Shown here: positions 39,952 to 48,286 of the stretch, piece after piece
Position numbering within the stretch: the first letter of the stretch is position 1
How the letters are laid out: every line of letters starts with the position of its first letter
Assembly (NCBI GenBank): GCA_964242215.1
Contig: CAXTCJ010000030.1
Coordinates: forward strand, 1 to 48,318
Origin: LMUY01 sp964242215
Lineage (GTDB): Bacteria > Pseudomonadota > Alphaproteobacteria > Acetobacterales > Acetobacteraceae
Length of the DNA stretch: 48,318 bases
Direction of reading: 5' to 3'
Translations under genes and position numbers: made by a program
Notes under the pieces: generated by a model
Databases searched by the model: none
What the model was told of the DNA's origin: nothing
The model's input: the letters and a program-made list of their open reading frames with translations, nothing else

Positions 39952-41218
39952 GGCGTTCTGCCACGCGCTCAGTCCCCGCCATGTAGGGCCGCAATACATC
40001 CGGCACCGTGATCGAGCCGTCCGGCTGCTGATACGTCTCCATCACCGCGATCAACGCCCGCCCGACTGCCACGCCCGACCCGTTCAGCGAGTGCACGAAG
40101 TCCGGCTTGCCCTCCGCCGGGCGGTACCGCGCGTTCATCCGCCGCGCCTGGAACGCGCGCGTGTTGGAGCAGGAACTGATCTCCCGCCAGGCGGCCTGAC
40201 CCGGCAGCCACACCTCCAGATCGAACGTCTTGGCGGCACCGAACCCGGTATCCCCGGCACACAGCAGCATCCGGCGATACGGCAGCCCGAGCCGCTCCAG
40301 CACCGTCTCCGCACACCGGGTCATGCGCTCGTGCTCCGCCTCGGAATCCTGCGGGCGGGTGATGGAGACCAGCTCGACCTTGCGGAACTGGTGCTGCCGC
40401 AGCATGCCGCGGGTGTCCCGCCCGGCCGACCCGGCCTCCGAGCGGAAACAGTCGGTCAACGCCACCATGCGCAGCGGCAGCTTGGCCTCCGGCACGATCT
40501 CGCCGGCCACCATGTTGGTCAGCGGCACCTCGGCGGTTGGGATCAGCCAACGGCCGTCGGTGGTGCGGAACATGTCCTCCACGAACTTGGGCAGCTGGTT
40601 CGAGCCATACGCCGTCGCGTCGTTGACCAGCAGCGGGACGGCGGTTTCCTCGTAGCCATGCTCGGCCACGTGCAGGTCGATCATCCATTGGCCGAGCGCG
40701 CGCTCCATCCGGGCCAGCGCGCCCCGCAGCACCGTGAAGCGGGAGCCGGCGAGCTTGGTAGCGGCGGCGAAATCCATCAGCCCCAGCGCCTCGCCCAACT
40801 CGAAATGCTGCTGCGCCACGGTGAGCGCGCCAGGGCTGCCGACCTGCTTCTCCTCCACGTTGGCCGTCTCGTCGGAGCCGTCCGGAACATCCGGATCCAG
40901 CACGTTTGGCAGACTGGCGAGCCGGGCCTGAATGTCCGCCTCCGCCGCGGCCGCACGCGTCTCGAGCTCGGTCATGGCGTCGCGCAAGGCCGCCGCCTCC
41001 GCCTCGAGCGCCGCGCTGTCGGCGCCGGTGCGGCGGAGTTGACCGATCTGCTTGGCCAGGGCGTTGCGACGGGCCTGGCGCTCGCCCAATTCAGTGAGGG
41101 CGGACCGGCGCTCGCTATCGGTCGCCACGAGGCCGGCGGCGATCGGCGACACGCTCCGCCGGGCCATGGCCTGATCGAACAGCGCGGGGTCGTCACGGAT
41201 CGCCCGTATGTCGTGCAT
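39938..41218 (-). CDS. serS: Serine--tRNA ligase
   Basis: 426 residues. Class II synthetase: N-terminal coiled-coil arm (residues about 30-105), then LPKFVEDMFRTTDGRWLIPTAEVPLTNMVAGEI, CFRSEAGSAGRDTRGMLRQHQFRKVELVSITRP (motif 2), and LNGSGVAVGRALIAVMETYQQPDGSITVPDVLRPYM (motif 3). Charges tRNA-Ser and also tRNA-Sec. The last residues (TERVAERPSSP) extend over a hairpin repeat. Confidence 0.97.
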   Translation of the reverse strand: MHDIRAIRDDPALFDQAMARRSVSPIAAGLVATDSERRSALTELGERQARRNALAKQIGQLRRTGADSAALEAEAAALRDAMTELETRAAAAEADIQARLASLPNVLDPDVPDGSDETANVEEKQVGSPGALTVAQQHFELGEALGLMDFAAATKLAGSRFTVLRGALARMERALGQWMIDLHVAEHGYEETAVPLLVNDATAYGSNQLPKFVEDMFRTTDGRWLIPTAEVPLTNMVAGEIVPEAKLPLRMVALTDCFRSEAGSAGRDTRGMLRQHQFRKVELVSITRPQDSEAEHERMTRCAETVLERLGLPYRRMLLCAGDTGFGAAKTFDLEVWLPGQAAWREISSCSNTRAFQARRMNARYRPAEGKPDFVHSLNGSGVAVGRALIAVMETYQQPDGSITVPDVLRPYMAGTERVAERPSSP

Positions 41219-41273
41219 CGCAGTACCTATGCTCTTGGCTGGCTCGGGCGTTAGAACCGTGGGGCGGGCTGGG

Positions 41274-42014
41274 TCAAGCCAGCAGCGGCGTTACCAGGGC
41301 GTGCAGCAACGCCAGATCGCCGGGCCGGGAGAGGCGGTGCTCGCCATCCTTCACCAACACGACCTGCACATCCTCGCTGCTCACCCGTTGCGCCAGGCGG
41401 ATCGACGTTTCCCACGGCACGTCTGCATCCGCCTGGCCGTGCAGCAGGCGGACCGGGCACGTCAGCGGGATCGGGGCCGCCATCAGCAGATGCCGGCGGC
41501 CCTCCTCGATCAGCCCGCGGGTGATCGGCGTCGGTTCGCCATAGGGGCTGGGAATGTGCAGCACGCCGTCCCGCTCCAGCGTGGCGCGTTCGGCGGGCAG
41601 CATCGTCTCCCACATCAGCGCCTCGGTGAAATCCGGCGCCGCGGCGACGCCGACGAACCCGGCCATTCGGCTGGGCCGGGCGAGGGCGGCGAGCAGGCCG
41701 ATCCAGCCGCCCATGGACGAGCCGACCAGCACCAGCTTGCCCTCGGTCAACCCATCGATGGCGGCCAGGGCGTCGGCCGCCCAGCGCCCGATCGTGCCGT
41801 CGGTGAAGGCGCCGCCGCTCGCGCCGTGCCCGGAATAGTCGAACAGCAGCGCTGCCTGGCCGCGCTCCTGGCACAGGGCCGCGAGCGCCGTGGCCTTGTC
41901 CCCCGTCATGTCGCTGCGAAAGCCGGGCAGGAACACCAGCGTCGGGCCTCGTCCACCCAGGCGCTGCCAGGCGAGCTCCGTACCGGCCCCGTTATCGATA
42001 CGACCCCGTTCCAT
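41274..42014 (-). CDS. Alpha/beta hydrolase
   Basis: 246 residues from ATG 42014. Serine nucleophile in LVGSSMGGWIGLLAA (GSSMGG), oxyanion region FLPGFRSDMTGDKA, an acid in LHGQADADVPW and catalytic His in KDGEHRLSRPGD. The sequence type (FDYSGHGASGG) is that of the ABHD10/palmitoyl-thioesterase-like group. Substrate unknown. Divergent from the glycosyltransferase gene, 43 bases between starts. Confidence 0.87.
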   Translation of the reverse strand: MERGRIDNGAGTELAWQRLGGRGPTLVFLPGFRSDMTGDKATALAALCQERGQAALLFDYSGHGASGGAFTDGTIGRWAADALAAIDGLTEGKLVLVGSSMGGWIGLLAALARPSRMAGFVGVAAAPDFTEALMWETMLPAERATLERDGVLHIPSPYGEPTPITRGLIEEGRRHLLMAAPIPLTCPVRLLHGQADADVPWETSIRLAQRVSSEDVQVVLVKDGEHRLSRPGDLALLHALVTPLLA

Positions 42015-42057
42015 CCTGCCACTCCCGTCCCAACGCGTTCTCGTATAGTGTAGCGTC

Positions 42058-43197
42058 ATGTCCGAAGATTTGAGCCTCACCGTGCTGCAAGTCCTCCCCG
42101 CCCTGGAAACCGGCGGCGTGGAGCGCGGCACCGTGGAGATGGTGCAGGCCATCGTGCGCGCCGGCGGCAACGCCCTGGTGGCGAGCGCGGGCGGCCGGTT
42201 GGTGGCGGCGGTGGAGCGGGCCGGCGGCACGCACATCACCTTGCAACTGGCCTCCAAGAACCCGGCGCGCATCTGGCGCAACGCGGCGCGGCTGGCCTTC
42301 CTGATCCGGGCGGCCGAGGTGGACATCGTGCACGCCCGCTCCCGCGCGCCGGCCTGGTCCGCCTGGCTCGCCTGCCGCAAGACGGGCGCGCGCTTCGTGA
42401 CCACCTGGCACGGCGTGTATAAAGAAAATGCACCGGGCAAGCGCCGCTACAACGCGGTGATGGCGCGGGGCGAGCGGATCATCGCCATCAGCCAATTCGT
42501 CGCCGCCAAGCTGAAGGCGCGCCACCACGTCGACCCCGCCCGCCTGCGCGTCATCCCCCGCGGCGTCGACACCGCGATCTTCGACCCGGCCGCCGTCAGC
42601 GGCGACCGCATGGCCCGCCTGGCCAACCAATGGCGCCTGCCGGACGGCGCCTCCACCATCATGCTGCCCGCGCGGCTGACCCGCTGGAAGGGCCAGTCCG
42701 TCATGCTGGAGGCGATGGCCCGGCTGGAGCGGCAGGATATCTTCCTCGTGCTGGTCGGCGCCGATCAGGGCCGCGCCCGCTACCGCCGCGAGCTGTTGGC
42801 CCGGGCCGAGGCGCTCGGCCTGTCCGAACGCCTACGCCTGGTCGGCCATTGCGAGGACATGCCGGCCGCCTTGATGCTGGCCGACATCGTGGTCAATCCC
42901 TCGGTCGAGCCCGAGCCGTTCGGCCGCACCGTGATCGAGGCACAGGCCATGGGCCGCCCCGTCGTTGTCAGCGACGCCGGCGGCACGGCGGAGACGGTGG
43001 AGCATGGCGTGACCGGCTGGCGCGTCCGCCCCGGCGACCCGGGTGCGCTGGCGGCGACGCTGGACGTGATCTTGCGGCTTGACCCGGCGGACCGCGCGGC
43101 GTTTGGCGCCCAGGCGCGGGCGAGCGTGTGCATCCACTACACCACCGCCGCGATGCAGCAGGCCACGCTGGAGGTATACCGCGAGCTGCTGGCGTGA
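42058..43197 (+). CDS. Glycosyltransferase family 4
   Basis: 379 residues. GT-B fold: VLPALETGGVERGTVEMVQAIVRAGG, HARSRAPAWSAWLA, VTTWHGVYKENAPGKRRYNAVMARGERIIAISQFVAAKLK, VIPRGVDTAIFDP, then donor domain LPARLTRWKGQSVMLEAMARL and the catalytic PSVEPEPFGRTVIEAQAMGRPVVVSDAGGTAETV. Probably adds a sugar to lipopolysaccharide core. Overlaps the next gene by GTGA (43194-43197). Confidence 0.9.
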   Translation: MSEDLSLTVLQVLPALETGGVERGTVEMVQAIVRAGGNALVASAGGRLVAAVERAGGTHITLQLASKNPARIWRNAARLAFLIRAAEVDIVHARSRAPAWSAWLACRKTGARFVTTWHGVYKENAPGKRRYNAVMARGERIIAISQFVAAKLKARHHVDPARLRVIPRGVDTAIFDPAAVSGDRMARLANQWRLPDGASTIMLPARLTRWKGQSVMLEAMARLERQDIFLVLVGADQGRARYRRELLARAEALGLSERLRLVGHCEDMPAALMLADIVVNPSVEPEPFGRTVIEAQAMGRPVVVSDAGGTAETVEHGVTGWRVRPGDPGALAATLDVILRLDPADRAAFGAQARASVCIHYTTAAMQQATLEVYRELLA

Positions 43198-44135
43198 GCC
43201 GCATCCTGGTTATCAAGCTGGGCGCGTTCGGCGATTTCGTGCTGGCGTTCGGTCCGTTCGCGGCGATCCGCGCGCAGCATCCCGGTGCTGAGATTACCCT
43301 GCTGACCACGCCCCCGTTCGCCGAGTTCGCGCGCGCAGCGCCTTGGTTCGACCGGGTGGTCGTGGATGCGCGTCCGCGGCCCTGGGATTTGCCCGGCTTG
43401 CTGCGGTTGCGACGGGCGATGCGGGGGTTCGACCGTGTCTACGATCTGCAGACGTCGGCTCGCTCCGGCTGGTATTTCTGGCTTGCCGGCGGCCCGGCGT
43501 GGTCGGGCATCGCGCGCAAGTGCTCCCATCCACACGCCAATCCGGACCGGAATGCGATGCACACGGTCGAGCGGCAAAGGGATCAGCTGACGATGGCCGG
43601 GGTCAGCCAGTTCCCCGCGCCCGATCTGGATTGGCTCTGCGGCAAGAACAAGAAAGAGCCCCCTCCCCTTGAGGGAGGGGGAGCTATTCTGATCCCGGGC
43701 GCCGCCCCGCATCGCCCGCGCAAACGCTGGCCTGCCGAGCGGTTCGGTGAACTCGCTGCTCTGCTGGCGGAGCGCGGCCCGGTTACGATCGTCGGCTCCG
43801 CCGCCGACTCCCCCCACGCCGCCACGATCTGCCGCCTGTGTCCGCAAGCCACCGACCTCACCGGCCGCACCACCCTCCTGCAACTCGCTCAAACCATTGC
43901 CACCGCGAGCCTCGCCATCGGCAACGACACCGGGCCGACCCACCTGGCCGCGGCACTCGGTCTGCCCACGATCGCGCTATTCTCCGCCGACAGCGACCCG
44001 TCGCTCACCCGTCCCAGGGGCGGCGACGTGACGGTGCTGGCCGTGCCGGACCTGGCAGACCTGACCGTAGCGAGGGTTGCCGCGGCCGTCCCGCCGGTCC
44101 ATGTCCATCAACCCGCTGATTTGGAAGCACTCTGA
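43194..44135 (+). CDS. Glycosyltransferase family 9 (heptosyltransferase-like)
   Basis: 313 residues from the GTG at 43194. LILVIKLGAFGDFVLAF-type N-terminus (SRILVIKLGAFGDFVLAFGPFAAIR), YDLQTSARSGWYFWL, then C-terminal ILIPGAAPHRPRKRWPAERFGELAALL and IGNDTGPTHLAAALGLPTIALF. It would transfer heptose or a similar sugar to LPS inner core. A hairpin repeat at 43659-43681 lies inside the gene and encodes about EPPPLEGGG (residues 155-163) in the linker between the two domains, in frame. Ends two bases before thrS. Confidence 0.9.
   Translation: MSRILVIKLGAFGDFVLAFGPFAAIRAQHPGAEITLLTTPPFAEFARAAPWFDRVVVDARPRPWDLPGLLRLRRAMRGFDRVYDLQTSARSGWYFWLAGGPAWSGIARKCSHPHANPDRNAMHTVERQRDQLTMAGVSQFPAPDLDWLCGKNKKEPPPLEGGGAILIPGAAPHRPRKRWPAERFGELAALLAERGPVTIVGSAADSPHAATICRLCPQATDLTGRTTLLQLAQTIATASLAIGNDTGPTHLAAALGLPTIALFSADSDPSLTRPRGGDVTVLAVPDLADLTVARVAAAVPPVHVHQPADLEAL
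43659..43681. repeat. Hairpin repeat, type A copy inside the GT9 gene
   Basis: CCCCCTCCC-CTTGA-GGGAGGGGG, perfect 9-bp stem. Same sequence class as the intergenic copies, here within a coding region in frame, at an interdomain linker. Confidence 0.85.
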
Positions 44136-44136
44136 C

Positions 44137-46089
44137 ATGCCCGCCATTACCCTGCCCGACGGATCCGTGCGCCGCTTCGACGGGCCGGTCACGGGCACCG
44201 ACGTGGCGGCCGCGATCGGCCCCGGCCTGGCGCGCGCCGCCTTGGCGATGAAGGTGGACGGCAAGCTCGAAGACCTCGGCCGCACGATTGATGCCGACGC
44301 CTCGCTCGTGTTCGTGACGCGCAAGGACCCGGACGCGCTCGGGATGATCCGCCACGACACGGCCCACGTGCTGGCGGAGGCGGTGCAGTCGCTCTATCCC
44401 GGGACGCAGGTGACGATCGGGCCGTCGATCGAGAACGGCTTCTACTACGACTTCGCGCGCAACGAGCCGTTCACCCCCGAGGATTTCCCGGGTATCGAGG
44501 CCCGCATGCGCGAGATCGTGGCGCGCAATGCCAAGTTCGAACGCGAAGTTTGGGACCGCGACGAGGCGATGCGTTTCTTCGAGGAACGCGGCGAGCGCTA
44601 CAAGGCTGAACTGATCCGCGACCTGCCGGAGACGGAAACCATCACCCTGTACAAACAGGGCGACTGGATCGACCTCTGCCGCGGCCCCCACATGCGCGGG
44701 ACGGGCGACGTCGGCACGGCGTTCAAGCTACAGAAGGTTGCGGGCGCGTATTGGCGCGGCGACCACCGCAACCCGATGCTGACGCGCATCTACGGCACCG
44801 CCTGGCGCGACCAGAAGGAGTTGGATGCCTACCTGCTGCAGCTCGAGGAGGCGGAGAAGCGCGACCACCGCCGCCTCGGCCGCGAGATGGATCTGTTCCA
44901 CATCCAGGAAGAAGCCGCCGGCTCCATCTTCTGGCATCCGAAAGGCTGGCGGCTGTATCGCACGGCCGAGATGTACATGCGCCGCAGATTAGACGACGCG
45001 GGTTACCAGGAGGTGAAGACGCCGCAGCTGGTGGACCGCGTGCTGTGGGAGAAGTCGGGCCACTGGGAGAAATACCGCGAGCACATGTTCGTAGCCCATG
45101 TGGAGGACGAGAAGCGCACGCTGGCGCTGAAGCCGATGAACTGCCCCTGCCACGTGCAGATCTTCAACCACGGCCTGCGCTCCTACCGCGAGTTGCCGCT
45201 GCGCATGGCGGAGTTCGGCTCGTGCCATCGCTACGAGCCGTCGGGCGCGCTGCACGGCATCATGCGGGTGCGCGCCTTCACCCAGGACGACGCGCACATC
45301 TTCTGCAGCCCCGACCAGATCGCCTCCGAGACGGCGCGCTTCGTTGATCTCTTGGCGTCGGTGTATCGCGATTTCGGCTTCGACAGTTTTCGCATCAAGT
45401 TCGCCGACCGCCCGGACACGCGTGCCGGCGACGATGCCACCTGGGACCGTGCCGAGGGCGCGCTGCGCGAGGCCTGCGAGATCGCCGGCGTGGAGTACGA
45501 GCTGAACCGCGGTGAGGGGGCGTTCTACGGCCCGAAGCTGGAGTTCGTGCTGCGGGACGCGATCGGGCGGGATTGGCAGTGCGGCACGCTGCAGGTCGAT
45601 TTCGTCATGCCGGAGCGGCTGGACGCGAGCTACATCGCCGATGATAGCTCGCGGCAGCGCCCGGTGATGCTGCATCGGGCGATCCTGGGCAGTTTCGAGC
45701 GCTTTCTCGGCATCCTGATCGAGCAATTCGCCGGTCGCTTCCCGCTTTGGCTGGCGCCGGTGCAGTTGGTGGTGGCCTCCATCGTGACGGACGCCGCGCC
45801 CTATGCCGAGGAAGTGGCCGAGGCGTTCCGCAAGCGCGGTGTGTCGGTCGTGACCGACGTACGGAACGAAAAGATCAACGCCAAGATCCGCGAGCACAGC
45901 CTGCAGCACATTCCGATCATCGCCGTGGTCGGCCGCAAGGAGGCCGATGAGCGCACGGTGGCGCTACGGCGGCTAGGCGGGCAGGCGCAGGAGGTTCTTT
46001 CGTTGGCCGCGGCCCTGGACGGGCTTGCGCGCGAAGCCACACCGCCCGATATTGCTCGGTCAGGCGCTCCGAACCACGAGTTTTCTTGA
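44137..46089 (+). CDS. thrS: Threonine--tRNA ligase
   Basis: 650 residues. N-terminal TGS domain (ITLPDGSVRRFDGPVTGTDVAAAIGPGLARAALAMKVDG), editing domain with HDTAHVLAEAVQSLYPGTQVTIGPSIENGFYYDF, class II catalytic core with AGSIFWHPKGWRLYRTAEMYMRRR, zinc Cys in LKPMNCPCHVQIF, RVRAFTQDDAHIFC (motif 2), and RAILGSFERFLGILIEQFAGRFP (motif 3), then anticodon domain. Two bases after the GT9 stop and upstream of infC, the classical thrS-infC order. Confidence 0.97.
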   Translation: MPAITLPDGSVRRFDGPVTGTDVAAAIGPGLARAALAMKVDGKLEDLGRTIDADASLVFVTRKDPDALGMIRHDTAHVLAEAVQSLYPGTQVTIGPSIENGFYYDFARNEPFTPEDFPGIEARMREIVARNAKFEREVWDRDEAMRFFEERGERYKAELIRDLPETETITLYKQGDWIDLCRGPHMRGTGDVGTAFKLQKVAGAYWRGDHRNPMLTRIYGTAWRDQKELDAYLLQLEEAEKRDHRRLGREMDLFHIQEEAAGSIFWHPKGWRLYRTAEMYMRRRLDDAGYQEVKTPQLVDRVLWEKSGHWEKYREHMFVAHVEDEKRTLALKPMNCPCHVQIFNHGLRSYRELPLRMAEFGSCHRYEPSGALHGIMRVRAFTQDDAHIFCSPDQIASETARFVDLLASVYRDFGFDSFRIKFADRPDTRAGDDATWDRAEGALREACEIAGVEYELNRGEGAFYGPKLEFVLRDAIGRDWQCGTLQVDFVMPERLDASYIADDSSRQRPVMLHRAILGSFERFLGILIEQFAGRFPLWLAPVQLVVASIVTDAAPYAEEVAEAFRKRGVSVVTDVRNEKINAKIREHSLQHIPIIAVVGRKEADERTVALRRLGGQAQEVLSLAAALDGLAREATPPDIARSGAPNHEFS

Positions 46090-46097
46090 TTCGTTAA

Positions 46098-46117
46098 CCA
46101 GTCTGCGGCAAGACTGG
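46098..46117 (+). terminator. Hairpin between thrS and infC
   Basis: CCAGTCT (46098-46104), GCGGCA, AGACTGG (46111-46117): perfect 7-bp stem 9 bases after thrS and 34 bases before the infC start. No T-run. Could act as a weak terminator or control element for infC. Confidence 0.35.
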
Positions 46118-46150
46118 CGTCCGAAGATCCCATTATGACAGGAGACCACA

Positions 46151-46693
46151 ATAGCTAGAGGCCCAATGCCAAACGGTGGCGCACCAGGACGAGACGGTCC
46201 CCGCGTCAACGAAGATATCCGCAGCCCGCAGGTCCGCCTGATCGACGCTGAAGGCGAGATGCAGGGCGTGATGAGCGCGCGCGACGCGATGATCCGCGCG
46301 CAGGCTGTGGGCCTCGACCTATTGGAGATCAGCCCGAACGCGGATCCACCGGTGGTGAAGATCCTCGACTACGGCAAGTACAAGTACGAGTCGCAAAAGA
46401 AGAAGAACGAGGCGAAGAAGAAGCAGAAGGTCGTCGAGATCAAAGAGGTCAAGGTTCGGCCGAACATCGACGAGAACGACTACCAGGTGAAGATGCGCGC
46501 GATGAACTCGTTCATCGACGAGGGCGACAAGGTGAAGGTCACCCTGCGATTCCGCGGCCGCGAGATGGCCCACCAGGACATCGGCATCAAGGTGCTGGAA
46601 CGCATCCGCGGCGACATGGACGAAAAGACCAAGGTCGAGCAGATGCCCCGCATGGAAAACCGCCAGATGATCATGGTGCTCTCACCCCGTTAA
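46151..46693 (+). CDS. infC: Translation initiation factor IF-3, apparent AUA start
   Basis: 180 residues if started at the ATA at 46151 (I/M-A-R-G-P-M-P-N-G-G-A-P-G-R-D-G-P-R-V-N-E). AGGAG (46139-46143) lies 7 bases before this ATA, but 22 bases before the first in-frame ATG (46166), too far for that one. IF-3 sorts initiator tRNA and discriminates against rare starts; E. coli infC begins with AUU and is autoregulated by that. Domains: VNEDIRSPQVRLIDAEGEMQGVMSARDA (N-domain), basic linker with KYKYESQKKKNEAKKKQKVVEIKEVK, and C-domain VRPNIDENDYQVKMRAMNSFIDEGDKVKVTLRFRGREMAHQDIG. No rpmI/rplT after it; a convergent gene follows. Confidence 0.93.
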   Translation: MARGPMPNGGAPGRDGPRVNEDIRSPQVRLIDAEGEMQGVMSARDAMIRAQAVGLDLLEISPNADPPVVKILDYGKYKYESQKKKNEAKKKQKVVEIKEVKVRPNIDENDYQVKMRAMNSFIDEGDKVKVTLRFRGREMAHQDIGIKVLERIRGDMDEKTKVEQMPRMENRQMIMVLSPR

Positions 46694-46702
46694 ATCACGT
46701 CT

Positions 46703-46725
46703 CCCTCTCCCCTTGAGGGAGAGGG
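46703..46725. repeat. Hairpin repeat, type A copy 6
   Basis: CCCTCTCCC-CTTGA-GGGAGAGGG, perfect 9-bp stem just after infC. With copy 7 it makes a composite long inverted repeat: GTGAGGGGTA at 46731-46740 pairs with TACCCCTCAC at 46807-46816. Confidence 0.85.
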
Positions 46726-46821
46726 CCGTGGTGAGGGGTAAGCGACGCTTCTGGTCTATCCAACGAGCGGTTCTAGTAAGATTGATCGGCGGGGACTGGG
46801 GCGTTATACCCCTCACCCCGA

Positions 46822-46844
46822 CCCTCTCCCTCAAGGGGAGAGGG
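46822..46844. repeat. Hairpin repeat, type A copy 7
   Basis: CCCTCTCCC-TCAAG-GGGAGAGGG, perfect 9-bp stem, inverted partner of copy 6, ending 12 bases before the stop of the Hsp70-like gene. A convergent-gene spacer, so it may also terminate transcription both ways. Confidence 0.85.
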
Positions 46845-46855
46845 AGTAGACGGCG

Positions 46856-48124
46856 TTAGATTTGGCTGCTTGACACGCGGTCCCGGCCGATCAGGGCTAG
46901 ACCCTCCGAGACGGACACGAACTCGCCGCCGCCGGTCACTCGGTGCGTGCCGAAGCGGGACGTGAACAGTCCGCGCACCGCCGGCACCAGCGACGTGCCA
47001 CCCGTCAGGAACACCCGGTCGATTGCCTCGTCGGCTACCCCGGCTTCAGTCAGCGCCGCATCCACCGTCGCAGCGATCCGGGCGATATCGGGCGCAATCC
47101 AATCCTCGAATGCCGCGCGGGTGATCGTCTCCTCGATCGACACCTCCGCGTGCTCGAACCGCAGCACCGCACTCTCGCTGCGGGACAACTCGGCCTTCAC
47201 GCCCGACACCGCCCGGTACAGCTCGTACCCCATCTCGTCGCGCACCAGCCGCAGCAATGCCTGCAGCCGCTCCGGATGCTCTGCCGTGCGCGCGACCGTT
47301 TCAATGTCCCGCATCGTGCGCGGGGCTCGCATCAGTGACAGGCGGTGCCAGCGGGCGAAGCTGGAATAGTATTCCGCCGGCACCGGCAGATCCTTGCCGA
47401 ACACGCGATAAGTGCTGCCCTTGCCTAGCAGCGGCGAGACCACGTGGTCCATGATCCGGTAGTCGAACGTATCCCCCGCCAGGCCCACGCCGGAATGGCC
47501 GAGCGGATGCACCGGCCGGTTGCTGCCGGGCTCGAACCGCAGCACGGAGAAGTCGCTGGTGCCGCCGCCGAAATCGCCGATCAGCACCGTCGCGGGAGCG
47601 GCCAGGCTGCGGGCGAAGCGGTAGCCGGCGGCCTCCGGCTCGAGCGCGGTCTGCACGTTGCCCCAGCCGATATCGGCATAGGCCCGCCGCAACCGCTGCT
47701 CGCCCAGCGCGTCGTCGGCGCCATCCCCGGCGAAACGCACCGGGCGCCCCGCCACTAGTACGGCACCCTCGGAGACCGCGGGCACGACGGGGCGCAGGAA
47801 CAACGCGATCAGGTCCTCCAGCGTGAAGCTGCGGCCGAACACCCGCGTCTCGGTGAAGCTGCGCTGCGCCAGGTAGCTTTTGAGCGACATCATCAGCCGG
47901 CTCTCGAGCGGGTCGTCCAGATAGGCCTCGATGGCCGCCGGGCCGACGCCGTTGCGTAGCGCCAGGTGCGTGCCGCTGCCCTCGTTCCAGAAGCAGAGCA
48001 GGGTGCGCACCACGTCCAACTCCGCCGTGCCGAAGCGGTGCCGCACCGTCTGCGCCGTGCCGTCGGGCAACAGCAGGCTCACGACGGTGTTCGTCGTGCC
48101 GAAATCCACACCGATGACGGTCAC
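46856..48124 (-). CDS. Short Hsp70-family protein (YegD-like)
   Basis: 422 residues. Only the actin-type ATPase domain of Hsp70 is present: GVDFGTTNTVVSLL (phosphate 1), VLIGDFGGGTSDFSVLRF (phosphate 2), LEPEAAGYRFA (connect) and VFLTGGTSLVPAVRGLFTSRFG (adenosine). The substrate-binding domain and lid of DnaK (630 residues) are absent, as in E. coli YegD. An extra stretch (residues about 215-300) sits in the ATPase fold. Client or role unknown. Convergent with infC. Confidence 0.9.
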   Translation of the reverse strand: MTVIGVDFGTTNTVVSLLLPDGTAQTVRHRFGTAELDVVRTLLCFWNEGSGTHLALRNGVGPAAIEAYLDDPLESRLMMSLKSYLAQRSFTETRVFGRSFTLEDLIALFLRPVVPAVSEGAVLVAGRPVRFAGDGADDALGEQRLRRAYADIGWGNVQTALEPEAAGYRFARSLAAPATVLIGDFGGGTSDFSVLRFEPGSNRPVHPLGHSGVGLAGDTFDYRIMDHVVSPLLGKGSTYRVFGKDLPVPAEYYSSFARWHRLSLMRAPRTMRDIETVARTAEHPERLQALLRLVRDEMGYELYRAVSGVKAELSRSESAVLRFEHAEVSIEETITRAAFEDWIAPDIARIAATVDAALTEAGVADEAIDRVFLTGGTSLVPAVRGLFTSRFGTHRVTGGGEFVSVSEGLALIGRDRVSSSQI

Positions 48125-48131
48125 CGACGTA

Positions 48132-48216
48132 CGTCATGCCAGGACGTGAGCCTGGTATCCGCAAAGCGCTCGTCCGACGTCACCAGCCCAACCTCGTGGA
48201 TACCGGGGTCAACCCT
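48132..48216. repeat. Two type B repeats in inverted orientation
   Basis: 48132-48162 (GTCATGCCAGGACGTGAGCC, GGTATCCGC) and 48174-48216 (CGACGTCACCAGCCC, GTGGATACCGGGGTCAA) are related to 15791-15841, the first in reverse orientation. Together they form the spacer between the Hsp70-like gene and the truncated gene at the right edge. Confidence 0.6.
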
Positions 48217-48286
48217 CCGCAGCCATTCCACTTGCTGCGCAAGCGGAACCTTGAGGCCGCTCCGCCCCGGCATAACGGTAGCATCC

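Noticed and set aside
39875..41254. 459-codon plus-strand frame opposite serS
   Set aside because: Shadow of serS; no recognisable motif.
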